A stretch of DNA of 59,629 nt from Streptomyces scabichelini (GTDB taxonomy: Bacteria > Actinomycetota > Actinomycetes > Streptomycetales > Streptomycetaceae): NCBI RefSeq assembly GCF_011045015.1, contig NZ_JAAKZY010000039.1, positions 1-59,629 on the forward strand, written 5' to 3'. The position numbers and the translations under genes are program-made. The notes under the pieces were generated by a model. It worked only from the letters and a program-made list of their open reading frames with translations. It did no database searches and was not told the DNA's origin. Shown here one piece after another: positions 1-7,769 of this stretch. Each line of letters starts with the position of its first letter. Position 1 is the stretch's first letter.

Positions 1-12
1 GCCCCCGACCCC

Positions 13-186
13 GTGGAACCCCGCCGCATCCTCCTCACTGGCGCCACCGGATTCCTCGGCGCCCACCTCCTGTTCGACCTGCTGCGCCGCAGCGACGCCC
101 ACGTCGTCTACCTGGTCCGCGCCACCGACCAGGAAGCGGCCGAACGCAAGCTGGCCGACGCCCTCACCGGCTACTTCATGCCCTGG
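13..186 (+). pseudogene. Thioester-reductase (NAD-binding 4) N-terminal remnant
   Basis: The first 58 codons read as the start of a thioester-reductase/NRPS-type reductase domain: a Rossmann GATGFLGAHL loop, then VVYLVRAT and an Ala/Arg-rich helix. The similarity stops at a Trp codon, after which the frame runs on into unrelated sequence. A full domain needs about 380 residues, so this is a remnant. Such domains reductively release carrier-protein-bound acyl chains, but nothing else of an assembly line is visible, and the start may lie upstream of the window. Confidence 0.55.
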
Positions 187-405
187 TCTGACGCGCTTTC
201 GCCGGACGATTTCCCGCCGGGGGTTGAGACGCTCGAGGATCTGCTCGCCATGAGGAAGCGCAGCTGGGCTGCGCTCCAGGCCACAGGCATCGACGGCGAG
301 GCGGGCTATGTCAGCCTGGACCCCGACGAGGCCGAGGCCGAGCTGCGCCGACTGTTCGACGGGCAGTCGTTCGGGGTGGTGCTCATCGGTGGCGGCATCA
401 AGGCG
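187..405 (+). pseudogene. Fragment of an unnamed conserved protein joined to the reductase remnant
   Basis: In the same frame as the reductase remnant the protein changes character: a FPPGVETLEDLL segment, a helix, a Leu-Asp-Pro-Asp-Glu-Ala-Glu run and a strand FGVVLIGGGIK. This resembles small actinobacterial hypothetical proteins of about 110-120 residues that have a GAG(V/I)R-type loop. The match decays after about position 405, and the frame then runs through Arg/Pro-rich noise to 657. I read it as a second gene fragment fused by deletion. No function can be given. Confidence 0.35.
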
Positions 406-762
406 GCCCACGGCGCCGGCCACCGCCGGGACCTTGCCCAGCAACGGCAGCAACTGCGTGACGTCGCCTGCGGCTTCCTCTGGTCAGCGACACCGCGAGC
501 GGGTGCTCCACCTGTTTCCACTGCCCGTCCAGCAGTAGGCACCGCAGATGCACCCCCGCCCCGCCGGCGCCGATCCGCCCGAGCGAACGGCTCGAACACA
601 TCGCCGCGAAGTCCTCCAGTCCGCACCGGACTTCAGGCATCACGCACCGGTCAATGACACAGCCCTCGACCGGCCACGCCACCAACAAACGAACCTGACC
701 AGGCCCTGCCTCCAGTGCGCCACGCCTTGAACAGGCGGGAGGGGGGCGTTGACCACATCAAT

Positions 763-781
763 AGTTGATGCATCGTCAACT
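763..781. promoter_or_regulatory. Imperfect inverted repeat, putative regulator operator
   Basis: AGTTGATG-CAT-CGTCAACT has 8-bp arms with one mismatch around a 3-bp centre. It lies about 80 bp upstream of the alpha/beta hydrolase start. Size and symmetry suit a MarR- or TetR-type dimer. No regulator gene is adjacent, so the factor is unknown. Confidence 0.4.
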
Positions 782-863
782 TGGTCGTACCTCCTCCCGT
801 ATGCGCCGTCCCGCACGCGGGAGCCCCCACCGCAGAAATGATCAGCCCGAATAGGAGCCACAC

Positions 864-1697
864 ATGCTTGAAGGATTCGAAGACCGTTATGCCGACGTGA
901 ACGGCACCCGGCTCCACTACGTCATCGGCGGCGAAGGCGAGCCGCTGGTCCTCATGGACGGGTTTCCGCGCACCTGGCACGGCCTCCACAAGATCATGAC
1001 CCCGTTGGCCGAACACTTCCGCGTCATCGCCGTGGACTACCGCGGCCAGGGAGAGTCGGACAAGCCCGAGGGCGGCTACGACAAGAAGACCATGGCGAAG
1101 GACATCTACGAACTGGTCCGCGGCCTGGGCCACGAGCAGGTGAACATTGCCGGTGCTGACATCGGTGCGATGGTCGCCTACAGCTTCGCCGCCAACTATC
1201 CGCAGGCCACCAAGAAGCTCGCCCTGTGGGAAGGCGCCCCCTTCTCGCAGGCATTCCAGCACTTCGCCAAGCCGTTCCCCGGGCCCGGTGATCTGAACCT
1301 GTGGACATACCCGTTGAGCCAGATCGAGGGACTGCCCGCCAAGCTTCTCGCGGGGCGGTTTCGGCACGTGATCGACTGGTCGGCCGAACACCTCGCGCGC
1401 CACCCCGAGCGGATCAGCGAGGAGAGCCGGGCCATCTACGCCCGGGCCTACGACACACCCGAGGCACTGACCGCGGGCTTCGGCGTATTCCACACCTTCC
1501 ACCAGGATGTGGCCGACAACGACTCGTATCCCCCGCTGGAGATGCCCGTCTTGGCCATCGGCGGCGACTTCATGCGGCCCATGATGGAAGACAAGGCCAA
1601 CGACATCCGCTACAGCGGCATCGAGGACAGCGGCCACTTCGTCGCGGAGGAGCAGCCGGAGGCCCTGGCAGCCGAACTGGAAAAGTTCTTCGGCTGA
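864..1697 (+). CDS. Alpha/beta-fold hydrolase, epoxide hydrolase / haloacetate dehalogenase-like
   Basis: A 277-residue alpha/beta hydrolase. The nucleophile elbow is GADIGAM, with Asp99 as nucleophile as in epoxide hydrolases and dehalogenases. The base is His258 in DSGHFVAEEQPE, and DYRGQGESDKP is the usual loop. The oxyanion motif normally written HGxP reads DGFP (Asp32), so a conserved His is replaced by Asp, which may alter or weaken activity. AGGAG at 853-857 lies 6 nt before the ATG. The gene stands alone behind an inverted repeat. The substrate cannot be read from sequence. Confidence 0.85.
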   Translation: MLEGFEDRYADVNGTRLHYVIGGEGEPLVLMDGFPRTWHGLHKIMTPLAEHFRVIAVDYRGQGESDKPEGGYDKKTMAKDIYELVRGLGHEQVNIAGADIGAMVAYSFAANYPQATKKLALWEGAPFSQAFQHFAKPFPGPGDLNLWTYPLSQIEGLPAKLLAGRFRHVIDWSAEHLARHPERISEESRAIYARAYDTPEALTAGFGVFHTFHQDVADNDSYPPLEMPVLAIGGDFMRPMMEDKANDIRYSGIEDSGHFVAEEQPEALAAELEKFFG

Positions 1698-1879
1698 CTC
1701 CCCGCACGGTGAGCGGCTTGAGCCGCAACCTCCCACAGTCGGCAAGGTCGTCACCACCCTCACCGCCTACCTGCTCGACCAGGCGGCCACGTCCCAGCAG
1801 GCCGGCGACGCGGGCGGTCCGGCGACAGCACTCAGGCAGCGACCGTTGCCGCCCCTTTTGCCCTTTTTCGAGGAGAGCC

Positions 1880-2536
1880 ATGTCCGAGCAGGCCTCAGTC
1901 AAGACCCCCGTCGACTTCTGGTTCGACCCCCTGTGCCCCTGGAGTTGGATGACCTCGCGCTGGGTCCTGGAGGTGGAGAAGGTCCGGGACATCGAGGTCC
2001 GCTGGCACATCATGAGCCTCGCCGTCCTGAACGAGCCGAAGCTGGACGAGCTGCCCGAGGAGTACCGGGAGCTGCTGTCCACCAAGGCCTGGGCCCCGGT
2101 CCGGGTGGTGACCGCCGCCTGGCAGAAGCACGGCGCCGAGGTGCTCGGCCCGCTCTACACGGCCATGGGCACCCGATTCCACAACCAGGGCGAGGGCCCG
2201 ACCCGCGAGGTGATAGCGGCCGCCCTCGAAGACGCCGGCCTCCCCGCGGACCTGATCGAGTACGCGGACCAGGAGGACTTCGAGTTCGACGCGGAGCTGC
2301 GCGCCTCCCACAAGGAAGGCATCGACAAGGTGGGCCAGGACGTCGGCACCCCCGTCATCGCCGTGCCCGGCGCCGACGGCGAACAGCTCGCCTTCTTCGG
2401 CCCCGTCGTCACGCCGACCCCCAAGGGCGAGGAGGCCGCCAAACTCTGGGACGGCACCCTGCTGGTCGCCTCCGTCCCGGGCTTCTACGAGATCAAGCGC
2501 ACCCGCACGGCGGGTCCGGACTTCAGCAACCTGTGA
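1880..2536 (+). CDS. Mycothiol-dependent nitroreductase-like DsbA-family protein (Rv2466c type)
   Basis: A 218-residue thioredoxin-fold protein very like Mycobacterium tuberculosis Rv2466c, a mycothiol-dependent reductase that activates nitro-drugs. Shared landmarks are DFWFDPLCPW, an LEVxKVRDIEV segment, LYTAMG and GEDVGTP-like (here GQDVGTP), and the C-terminal FFGPV and KRTRT. The active site is CPWS, Cys19 with Ser22, rather than the CPWC of Rv2466c, so it should act as a monothiol enzyme resolved by mycothiol. An AGGAG site lies just before the ATG. The frame is open far upstream, but only this start has a ribosome site and the family N-terminus. Confidence 0.85.
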   Translation: MSEQASVKTPVDFWFDPLCPWSWMTSRWVLEVEKVRDIEVRWHIMSLAVLNEPKLDELPEEYRELLSTKAWAPVRVVTAAWQKHGAEVLGPLYTAMGTRFHNQGEGPTREVIAAALEDAGLPADLIEYADQEDFEFDAELRASHKEGIDKVGQDVGTPVIAVPGADGEQLAFFGPVVTPTPKGEEAAKLWDGTLLVASVPGFYEIKRTRTAGPDFSNL

Positions 2537-2604
2537 GGGAGCGGGGGCTCGAAGCGGGGGCTCAATCGGGCTTGGGCATCTTCACGGGAGGGTCGAAGGG
2601 GTTG

Positions 2605-2630
2605 TGTCAATCCCCTCGCAGCGTGGAGAC
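2605..2630 (+). repeat. IS3 left terminal inverted repeat
   Basis: Starts TGTCAATCCCCTC and ends GTGGAGAC. It pairs with the copy at 3901-3926, the shared blocks being TCCCCTC and GTGGAGAC. Confidence 0.8.
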
Positions 2631-2633
2631 GAT

Positions 2634-3575
2634 CTATGCGGCCAGTCCCTCGGCGAGGGTGGCTCGGTAGTCACGTTCGTAGTCGATCGGGCTCTTGAAC
2701 CCGCACACGCTGTGTAGCCGCCTGGCGTTGTAGAAGTCGGTGATCCAGGTGGCGATCTTGATGCGTGCCTCGGTGCAGGTGCGGAAGGTGTGCCGGTGGA
2801 CGTACTCGACTTTGAGGACGCTGTTGAACGCCTCGCTCACGGCGTTGTCGAAGCAAGATCCGACTCTGCCCATGGACTGGACCACGCCGAGCTTGCGACA
2901 GGCCCGCCTGAACCGCCGCGAGCAGTACTCGCTACCCCTGTCCGTGTGCATGATCACGCCGCGCACGTCGCTGCCGCGGGTGGCCGCGGCCATGTTCAGC
3001 GAGGCGACGACCAGGTCGGCGTCGTGACGCTCGGCCATCGCGTAGCCGAGCAGGCGGCGGGAGAACAGGTCGATGACCGTCGCCAAGTACAGCTTGCCCT
3101 CGCCAGTTTCGATCTCGGTGAGATCGCCCGCCCAGACGAGATCGGGCTCCTCGGCGGTGAAGTCCCGGCGCACGAAGTCCGGGGCGGCAGGCCGCTTGCC
3201 CGGCCTGGTCAGCGACCGGCGGCGGCGCACCTTCCGTCCGGCCAGCCCAAGCTCGGCCATGACCTTCGCGACCGTGTTCACCGACACTCGCCAGCCTCTG
3301 CGCGCCAGCTCGATGAACACCTTCGGCGAGCCGTAAGTGCCGCCCGAGCCGTGGAAGACCTCCTCGATCTCCTCTGCCAGCTGCTGCCAGCGCGCCTCAC
3401 GCGCTGTCGGCGGACGATCCCGCCGCTTGTAGAACCACGACTCGGACACCCCCAGCGCCCGGCAGGCGGTGCGGTACGGAATCTTCTGCTCGGCCTTGCA
3501 GCTGCTGATCACCCCGACCGCAACGGCCGGGTCCGCCTCAGCTACTTCACCCACAAGGCCACGAATCGCTTGCAC
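2634..3575 (-). CDS. IS3-family transposase OrfB (DDE integrase domain)
   Basis: A 313-residue transposase with an HTH-like N-terminus (CRALGVSESWFYKRR), an HTH_21 segment (YGSPKVFIELARRG) and an rve integrase core. The catalytic triad is visible: Asp in WAGDLTEI, Asp in MHTDRGSEY, and Glu in SEAFNSVLK, 35 residues later as usual for IS3. Its start overlaps the end of orfA by 34 nt in another frame, so it is made by reinitiation or by frameshifting into an OrfAB fusion. The gene looks intact. Confidence 0.92.
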   Translation of the reverse strand: MQAIRGLVGEVAEADPAVAVGVISSCKAEQKIPYRTACRALGVSESWFYKRRDRPPTAREARWQQLAEEIEEVFHGSGGTYGSPKVFIELARRGWRVSVNTVAKVMAELGLAGRKVRRRRSLTRPGKRPAAPDFVRRDFTAEEPDLVWAGDLTEIETGEGKLYLATVIDLFSRRLLGYAMAERHDADLVVASLNMAAATRGSDVRGVIMHTDRGSEYCSRRFRRACRKLGVVQSMGRVGSCFDNAVSEAFNSVLKVEYVHRHTFRTCTEARIKIATWITDFYNARRLHSVCGFKSPIDYERDYRATLAEGLAA

Positions 3576-3874
3576 ACATCACGCTCCATCTCCAGCTCGC
3601 GGATGCGCTTGTCCTTCTCCCGAGCCTCGGCCCGCAGCCGCTCCAGCTCCGCCCGCTCACTCTCCCGCAGACGACCGCCGGGCGACGGCTCGGCCACCGG
3701 CTGGTCCCGCGACGGCGACCCGTTGCGCCGCGCCCGCGACACCCAGCTGTGCAACGTCCCCGAGTGGATGCCCAGATCCTCAGCCACCTCCGGAATCGGC
3801 TTCCCGGTCTCCGTCACGATCCGTACCGCTCCCTCGCGGAACTCAGCGTCGTAGATGCGCTTCCTGGATGCCAT
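3542..3874 (-). CDS. IS3-family transposase OrfA (HTH_Tnp_1)
   Basis: About 110 residues: a helix-turn-helix (RKRIYDAEFREGAVRIV, then EVAEDLGIHSGTLHSWV) that binds the IS ends, followed by a Glu/Arg-rich leucine-zipper helix ending in ELEMERDV, typical of OrfA proteins. The ATG at 3874 (MASRKRIY) is the usual family start, although the frame is open nine bases further. It overlaps orfB by 34 nt. Confidence 0.88.
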   Translation of the reverse strand: MASRKRIYDAEFREGAVRIVTETGKPIPEVAEDLGIHSGTLHSWVSRARRNGSPSRDQPVAEPSPGGRLRESERAELERLRAEAREKDKRIRELEMERDVCKRFVALWVK

Positions 3875-3900
3875 GACCCCCAACTATCCCTCCGGTCACG

Positions 3901-3926
3901 GTCTCCACAGTAGGAGGGGAACCTCA
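3901..3926 (-). repeat. IS3 right terminal inverted repeat
   Basis: Plus-strand GTCTCCAC at the inner side and ACCTCA at the tip. It is the inverted partner of 2605-2630. Confidence 0.8.
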
Positions 3927-4355
3927 AGGTGCGAGAGTGCGGCCTTGAAACCCGTGGCCGCCCACAGGATCACGTCGACCGGCGTGAAGGAGCCGTCCTC
4001 CTCGCGCACTCCCCCGGTTCGATCGCGGTGAACATGGGACGGCGTTCGAGGACCCCGCGCTCCTTGGCCGCCAGCGCGTACGGGGTCCAGCCCAGAGCGG
4101 TGTAGGAGACGACGCTCCCGGGGCGGGCCGGCCCGCCTCCACGTCGGCGGCGACGTTGGCGATGATCTGACGTCCCTCGGGATCGAACCCGCCCTCCAGC
4201 GGGACTTCATCGCACTCGTCGACGGCGTCCACCAACTCGTCAAGGCGCCGATCCTGTTGGTCTGGGACCGTCTGAACACTCACGTCACCTAAGCTTCTAA
4301 AGCCGAATCCTGAAGGTCTCAGACCGGGAACTGGTGGCAACTTGCACCCGGTCAC
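3927..4355 (-). pseudogene. FAD/NAD(P)-dependent oxidoreductase or monooxygenase, frameshifted C-terminal remnant
   Basis: Read on the minus strand, three frames in turn give parts of one flavin oxidoreductase: first an acidic segment ending PEGRQIIANVAADVEAGRP, then PGSVVSYTALGWTPYALAAK and RRPMFTAI, then TPVDVILWAATGFKAALSHL. The last is the ATG-type dinucleotide-binding motif near the end of flavin monooxygenases. At least two frameshifts break it, and the IS3 right end cuts it off. The missing part is not found on the far side of the IS. Confidence 0.6.
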
Positions 4356-4604
4356 GCGCGGTCTGACGTGGGGGTTCGCGTGCTTTGGGGTACGCGCCGG
4401 CCGGCCGCGAGGACCTACTTTTCGGTGGAGGTGCCCGCAACGCCCCCGATGAGGACACAGTGACCGGCTGAGTGAAGGACACGTGGACCAAGCGGCAGCG
4501 CCGGTTCTGTGTCGCAGACTTCAGAAGATCCCATACCGGTCCGACCCCATCGACAGCTACCTCGCCGCGACTGACCTCCCAAGGACGACATCACGCGCGC
4601 ACGG
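4356..4604. other. Intergenic stretch, nothing recognised
   Basis: Short open frames exist on both strands, but none has a good ribosome site or a recognisable product. No tRNA or strong hairpin was seen. Confidence 0.4.
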
Positions 4605-4895
4605 TCAGACGTCACAGTCGCGGCAGACGGGAGGGCCGCTGCTCGCATCGGCCAGTTGGCTGCGGTGGCGCACGAGGAAGCAGACCGTACAGATGAATTC
4701 GTTGTCCAGCTGCGGAAGCACCTGGATTGTCAGCTCCTCGCCCGAAAGATCGGCACCGGGCAGTTCGAGGCCCTCGGCGGCCTCGGACTCGTCCATGTCG
4801 ATGGCAAGAGTGGATTTGCTGGTGCTTCGGGTGTTGAGCTCCTCAAGGTTGTCGATGATGCCGTCGTTGCGTGGGGTGTCGAAGTCCTTCGCCAT
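4605..4895 (-). CDS. DUF4193 family protein
   Basis: A 96-residue acidic actinobacterial protein with the full DUF4193 pattern: a variable start, NLEELNTRSTSKS, the core EAAEGLELPGADLSGEEL, and a zinc-ribbon-like end in which CTVC and CRDC supply four cysteines. Function is unknown for the family. Here it lies 78 bp downstream of the HelR-like gene on the same strand and could share its transcript, which may be a functional hint. Confidence 0.88.
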   Translation of the reverse strand: MAKDFDTPRNDGIIDNLEELNTRSTSKSTLAIDMDESEAAEGLELPGADLSGEELTIQVLPQLDNEFICTVCFLVRHRSQLADASSGPPVCRDCDV

Positions 4896-4973
4896 CTTGC
4901 CTTCTTTGTCTTGGTGTTTGCCGTGCTCGCGTATGTCTGCGCTGTCTGAGCGGTGGGAAGCGGACGGAGTGTG

Positions 4974-7061
4974 TCAGGCGGGCTGGACGGTGATCGTGCA
5001 GAGCCGCTTGGTCGCCCGGGTCAGGGCTACGTACAGGTCCCTCTCCCCGCCGGGGCGCGCCGTGGTGATCTCTTCGGGGCTGATGACGACGACTCCGTCG
5101 AACTCCAGCCCGCGCACTTCGGATGCTGGAACGATGCGTGCGTGCTGTGCGATGTCAGAGGCTGTCAGGTCGTCCACCCTCGCCTCTGCGCAGATGACCC
5201 CGAGGAACTCGCCCGGGTACGCGGAGCTCTGGTCGCGAAGTTCCTGGACGACGGTGGCGACCAGCTTCTCAGCAGGTGTGGTCACGGTGCGGGGAGTCTC
5301 GCCAGTGCGCAGTGACCGTGTCGGCTCCTGGTCCGGAGCGATCCGGGCGAGCAGTTCTCGGGTACTCGCGAGAATCTCCTGCGTGGTGCGGTAACTGACC
5401 GTCAGACTGTGCAGCTGGAACCGCGGGCCGACATGCGGACTCAACGCCTCCTTCCAGTCATGCGCCGTCGTGACCGGGCCCGCCTGGGCGAAGTCGCCCA
5501 CCAGCGTCATGGCTTTTGCCGGGCAGCGGCGGACGATCATCCGCCACTGCATGGCGGTCAACTCCTGTGCCTCGTCGACGACAACGTGCCCGTACACGCG
5601 CTCCGGCGGGCCGTCGACCAAGCTGGCCGCCTCGTCCAGCAGCGCTACATCGGCATCGGTCCACGGCGCGTCCGGGGCACGCAGCAGACGCGACCGCTCG
5701 TCCGGTGTCAGCCAGGGAAGGTACTCGGCGAGAGTGCCGAGGTCTGTCAGGAGAGCCCGCACGAGGCCACCGGGTGTCAAGTGCGGCCACAGCGCTTCCA
5801 CGGCCTGGTCGACGTGGGGGTCGTCGAGGAGCTCGGCCCGGACGACGTCCGCGTCGAAAAGGGCGGCCGATCCCGAGGCGGCTGCATCGTCGGGGCTGGG
5901 GTGGGCCAGGTCCGCCGCCGTGAATCGGTCGAGGTTCCGGCCCGTCAGCTGGGCCACCTCGTTGTCGATCTGCTCCAAGAGGTCAGCCGTATTGCGTTCC
6001 AGCGTCTCGGTGAGGGCGTCGACCAGAAGCTCCTTGAACACCTGGCGCGCTGGATTGTGTCCCAGCCCGGTCGCCACAGCGGCGTCGCGTGCGGTGCGGA
6101 CTGTGGCTTCCGTAAGGTGAACCACGTCCTGCCCGACACGCAAGGTGAGGTCGCCGCGCGGACTTTGACGGGTGCGCAGCAGGTCGGCAAGTGCGTCAGC
6201 GAGAGCGGAACTGCCCTTGAGGCGCGCGGTGTCGAACGACTCCACCGCGGTGGGGACCACTCCGGCCAGTTCCTGGCATGTCGCCAGCACGACGTCGTTC
6301 TCGCCGAGCGAGGGCAGGACCTGGGAGATGTAGTCGAGGAACCGCGCGTTGGGCCCGACCACCAGGACGCCTTCCTTCGCAGCGCGCGGGAACGCGTACA
6401 GGACATACGCCGCCCGGTGCAGCGCGACCACCGTCTTGCCCGTCCCGGGCCCGCCCTGCACCACCGTCACGCCGCGGTGCGCGGAGCGGACGATCTTGTC
6501 CTGCTCGGTCTGCAACGTTGCGACGGCCGCGCGCATTCGGCCCGTACGCCGTGCCGAAAGGGCCTCGGTCAACGGGCCGTCGCCCACGACGTCCTCGGTG
6601 GTCGGGGCGGAACCGTCCAGCAGCTCGTCGCTCACCGAGACCACCGCGCGCCCGTCCAGGCGCAGGTGCCGGCGTCGCCGCAGGTTCATCGGGTGAACGG
6701 GCGTGGCCTCATAGAAGGGCCGCGCCGCGTGCGCACGCCAGTCGACGAGCAGGGGCAGGTCGTCGTCCTCTGTCTGCAGGCCGATCCGGCCTATGTGCAG
6801 TGTGGTGCCGTCCGCCCAGTCGATGCGGCCGAAGGCCAGTCCGTTTTCGGCCCCTTCGAGCCGTCCGATCTCCTGCGTCAGGCGGTCGGCGGCGATCCCG
6901 CGCTCGTATGTCTCGCTCGCACTCTCGGCCGGGGTCCTGAGTACTTCCGCCAGACGTGTCCGTGCCTCGGAGATCCGCTCTGTGAGCAGCTCGTACAGCG
7001 TGGAAACTCGCGCCCGTTCCCACTCGACCTGACGCGCAGCGGAGTCGTTGGACAGTGACAA
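4974..7061 (-). CDS. HelD/HelR-like RNA polymerase-associated UvrD-type ATPase
   Basis: A 695-residue superfamily 1 ATPase of the HelD class, which binds RNA polymerase and clears stalled complexes; HelR members give rifampicin tolerance. From the chosen start, a coiled-coil N-terminal arm (about 10-70) is followed by the 1A domain with Walker A GGPGTGKT at 203-210, then a long insertion, VVDEAQELTAMQWRM (Walker B), GDFAQ, SYRTT and a C-terminal VALTRATKRL motif. A TTG at 7061 preceded at 7 nt by AGGAG is chosen; the in-frame GTG at 7091 has no ribosome site. I saw no convincing rifamycin-associated element upstream. Confidence 0.85.
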   Translation of the reverse strand: MSLSNDSAARQVEWERARVSTLYELLTERISEARTRLAEVLRTPAESASETYERGIAADRLTQEIGRLEGAENGLAFGRIDWADGTTLHIGRIGLQTEDDDLPLLVDWRAHAARPFYEATPVHPMNLRRRRHLRLDGRAVVSVSDELLDGSAPTTEDVVGDGPLTEALSARRTGRMRAAVATLQTEQDKIVRSAHRGVTVVQGGPGTGKTVVALHRAAYVLYAFPRAAKEGVLVVGPNARFLDYISQVLPSLGENDVVLATCQELAGVVPTAVESFDTARLKGSSALADALADLLRTRQSPRGDLTLRVGQDVVHLTEATVRTARDAAVATGLGHNPARQVFKELLVDALTETLERNTADLLEQIDNEVAQLTGRNLDRFTAADLAHPSPDDAAASGSAALFDADVVRAELLDDPHVDQAVEALWPHLTPGGLVRALLTDLGTLAEYLPWLTPDERSRLLRAPDAPWTDADVALLDEAASLVDGPPERVYGHVVVDEAQELTAMQWRMIVRRCPAKAMTLVGDFAQAGPVTTAHDWKEALSPHVGPRFQLHSLTVSYRTTQEILASTRELLARIAPDQEPTRSLRTGETPRTVTTPAEKLVATVVQELRDQSSAYPGEFLGVICAEARVDDLTASDIAQHARIVPASEVRGLEFDGVVVISPEEITTARPGGERDLYVALTRATKRLCTITVQPA

Positions 7062-7091
7062 CGGAGGGCTCCTCTCGATTCGGGTGCCCAC

Positions 7092-7373
7092 TATCGACTA
7101 GAGCCCAGGGAAAGTAAATTTTGACCTATTCGAGAAAGTAGTCACCGTCACCAGAGGTAATGCTGAGCCGCTTTGGCCTCCGTCTCAGTGCTCACGCGTG
7201 CGTGTTTTTGTCAAGAGTGATTTTGTCTGCATCGCGTAGGAGTCGCGGTGATCCTGTCTTCGGTTTTGAAGGGTCTCATGGATGTATACCTGGATCTTTA
7301 TTTACTGAGCCCATTCCAACCTCAGGCGACAGCCGATCGGCGCTGTGTCACGGGCATCTGGTAGACCCTGGCT
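7092..7373. other. AT-richer intergenic region upstream of the HelR-like gene
   Basis: Holds AT-rich patches around 7110-7135 and 7200-7310 that stand out in this GC-rich window. They fit promoters for the flanking divergent genes or inserted DNA. No clear promoter pair, operator or RNA gene was found. Confidence 0.35.
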
Positions 7374-7745
7374 ATGACTTTCTTGGCGGTGGTCGAGGGT
7401 GAGGCCGGCGGATGGCGCATCGATCGGGACGCGCTGACAGACGCGATCCGTGACCGGTGGTCTGAGGTCGAGATCCACTCGGTGCACCGCAGTGAAGCGC
7501 GCAGCCTCGTATGGCAATTTGAGACGGGGAACGGTCCAGGGGAGGCATATCTGCACGAAGACGGGACCTGCCTGTACATGGACGTCTGGGAGGAAGACGC
7601 GATCTGGCTGGCGATCGTCTTCCGCAGGCTGGCACCCATGGACCTTGACCTGGTGTTCTGCGATGAGGGTTACACCTTCGACGTTTGTCTGCGGGCTGGG
7701 ACGACCGAGGCCGAATTGACGGACCTGGTAAATGCTGCGGGTTGA
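7374..7745 (+). CDS. Hypothetical protein, 123 residues
   Basis: A compact acidic protein with alternating strands and many aromatic residues (WRIDRDAL, VWQFETGNGPGEAYLHEDG, YMDVWEEDAIWLAIVFRRL, FDVCLRAG). The pattern suggests a small alpha/beta fold like cytoplasmic immunity or SMI1-like proteins, but I recognise no family. It begins at an ATG soon after the AT-rich region and is followed directly by transposase debris. The coherent codon pattern suggests a real gene. Confidence 0.6.
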   Translation: MTFLAVVEGEAGGWRIDRDALTDAIRDRWSEVEIHSVHRSEARSLVWQFETGNGPGEAYLHEDGTCLYMDVWEEDAIWLAIVFRRLAPMDLDLVFCDEGYTFDVCLRAGTTEAELTDLVNAAG

Positions 7746-7769
7746 TCTCAGCACGTGGCAGCGAGCTGG

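Larger units (their letters stand above)
2605..3926 (-). mobile_element. IS3-family insertion sequence, complete
   Basis: A 1,322-bp element bounded by imperfect 26-bp inverted repeats that begin TG and end CA, with 18 of 26 positions matching. It carries overlapping orfA and orfB on the minus strand. No 3-5 bp target duplication is present: TTG lies before the left end and AGG after the right. The flanks also belong to different genes. This suggests an adjacent deletion or recombination between copies after insertion. Confidence 0.88.

Noticed and set aside
13..186. Evidence for a biosynthetic gene cluster at the left edge
   Set aside because: Only 58 residues of a reductase remain, with no carrier, condensation or ketosynthase sequence in the window.
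3542..3575. A classical A6G slippery site for the IS3 frameshift
   Set aside because: The orfA/orfB overlap holds no run of As; the mode of OrfAB production stays open.
2600..3932. Target duplication for the IS3 element
   Set aside because: Bases before (TTG) and after (AGG) differ at every end placement I tried.
4415..4648. Minus-strand frame ending GGVAGTSTEK
   Set aside because: No ribosome site, no family and it overlaps the DUF4193 stop region; likely chance.
5409..7058. Long plus-strand open frames over the HelR-like gene
   Set aside because: They are antisense to a gene with clear motifs and come from GC-rich codon bias; no domains or ribosome sites.
7062..7160. Rifamycin-associated element upstream of the HelR-like gene
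   Set aside because: I looked for a GGGGCTT-type inverted repeat and found none, so drug control is not claimed.
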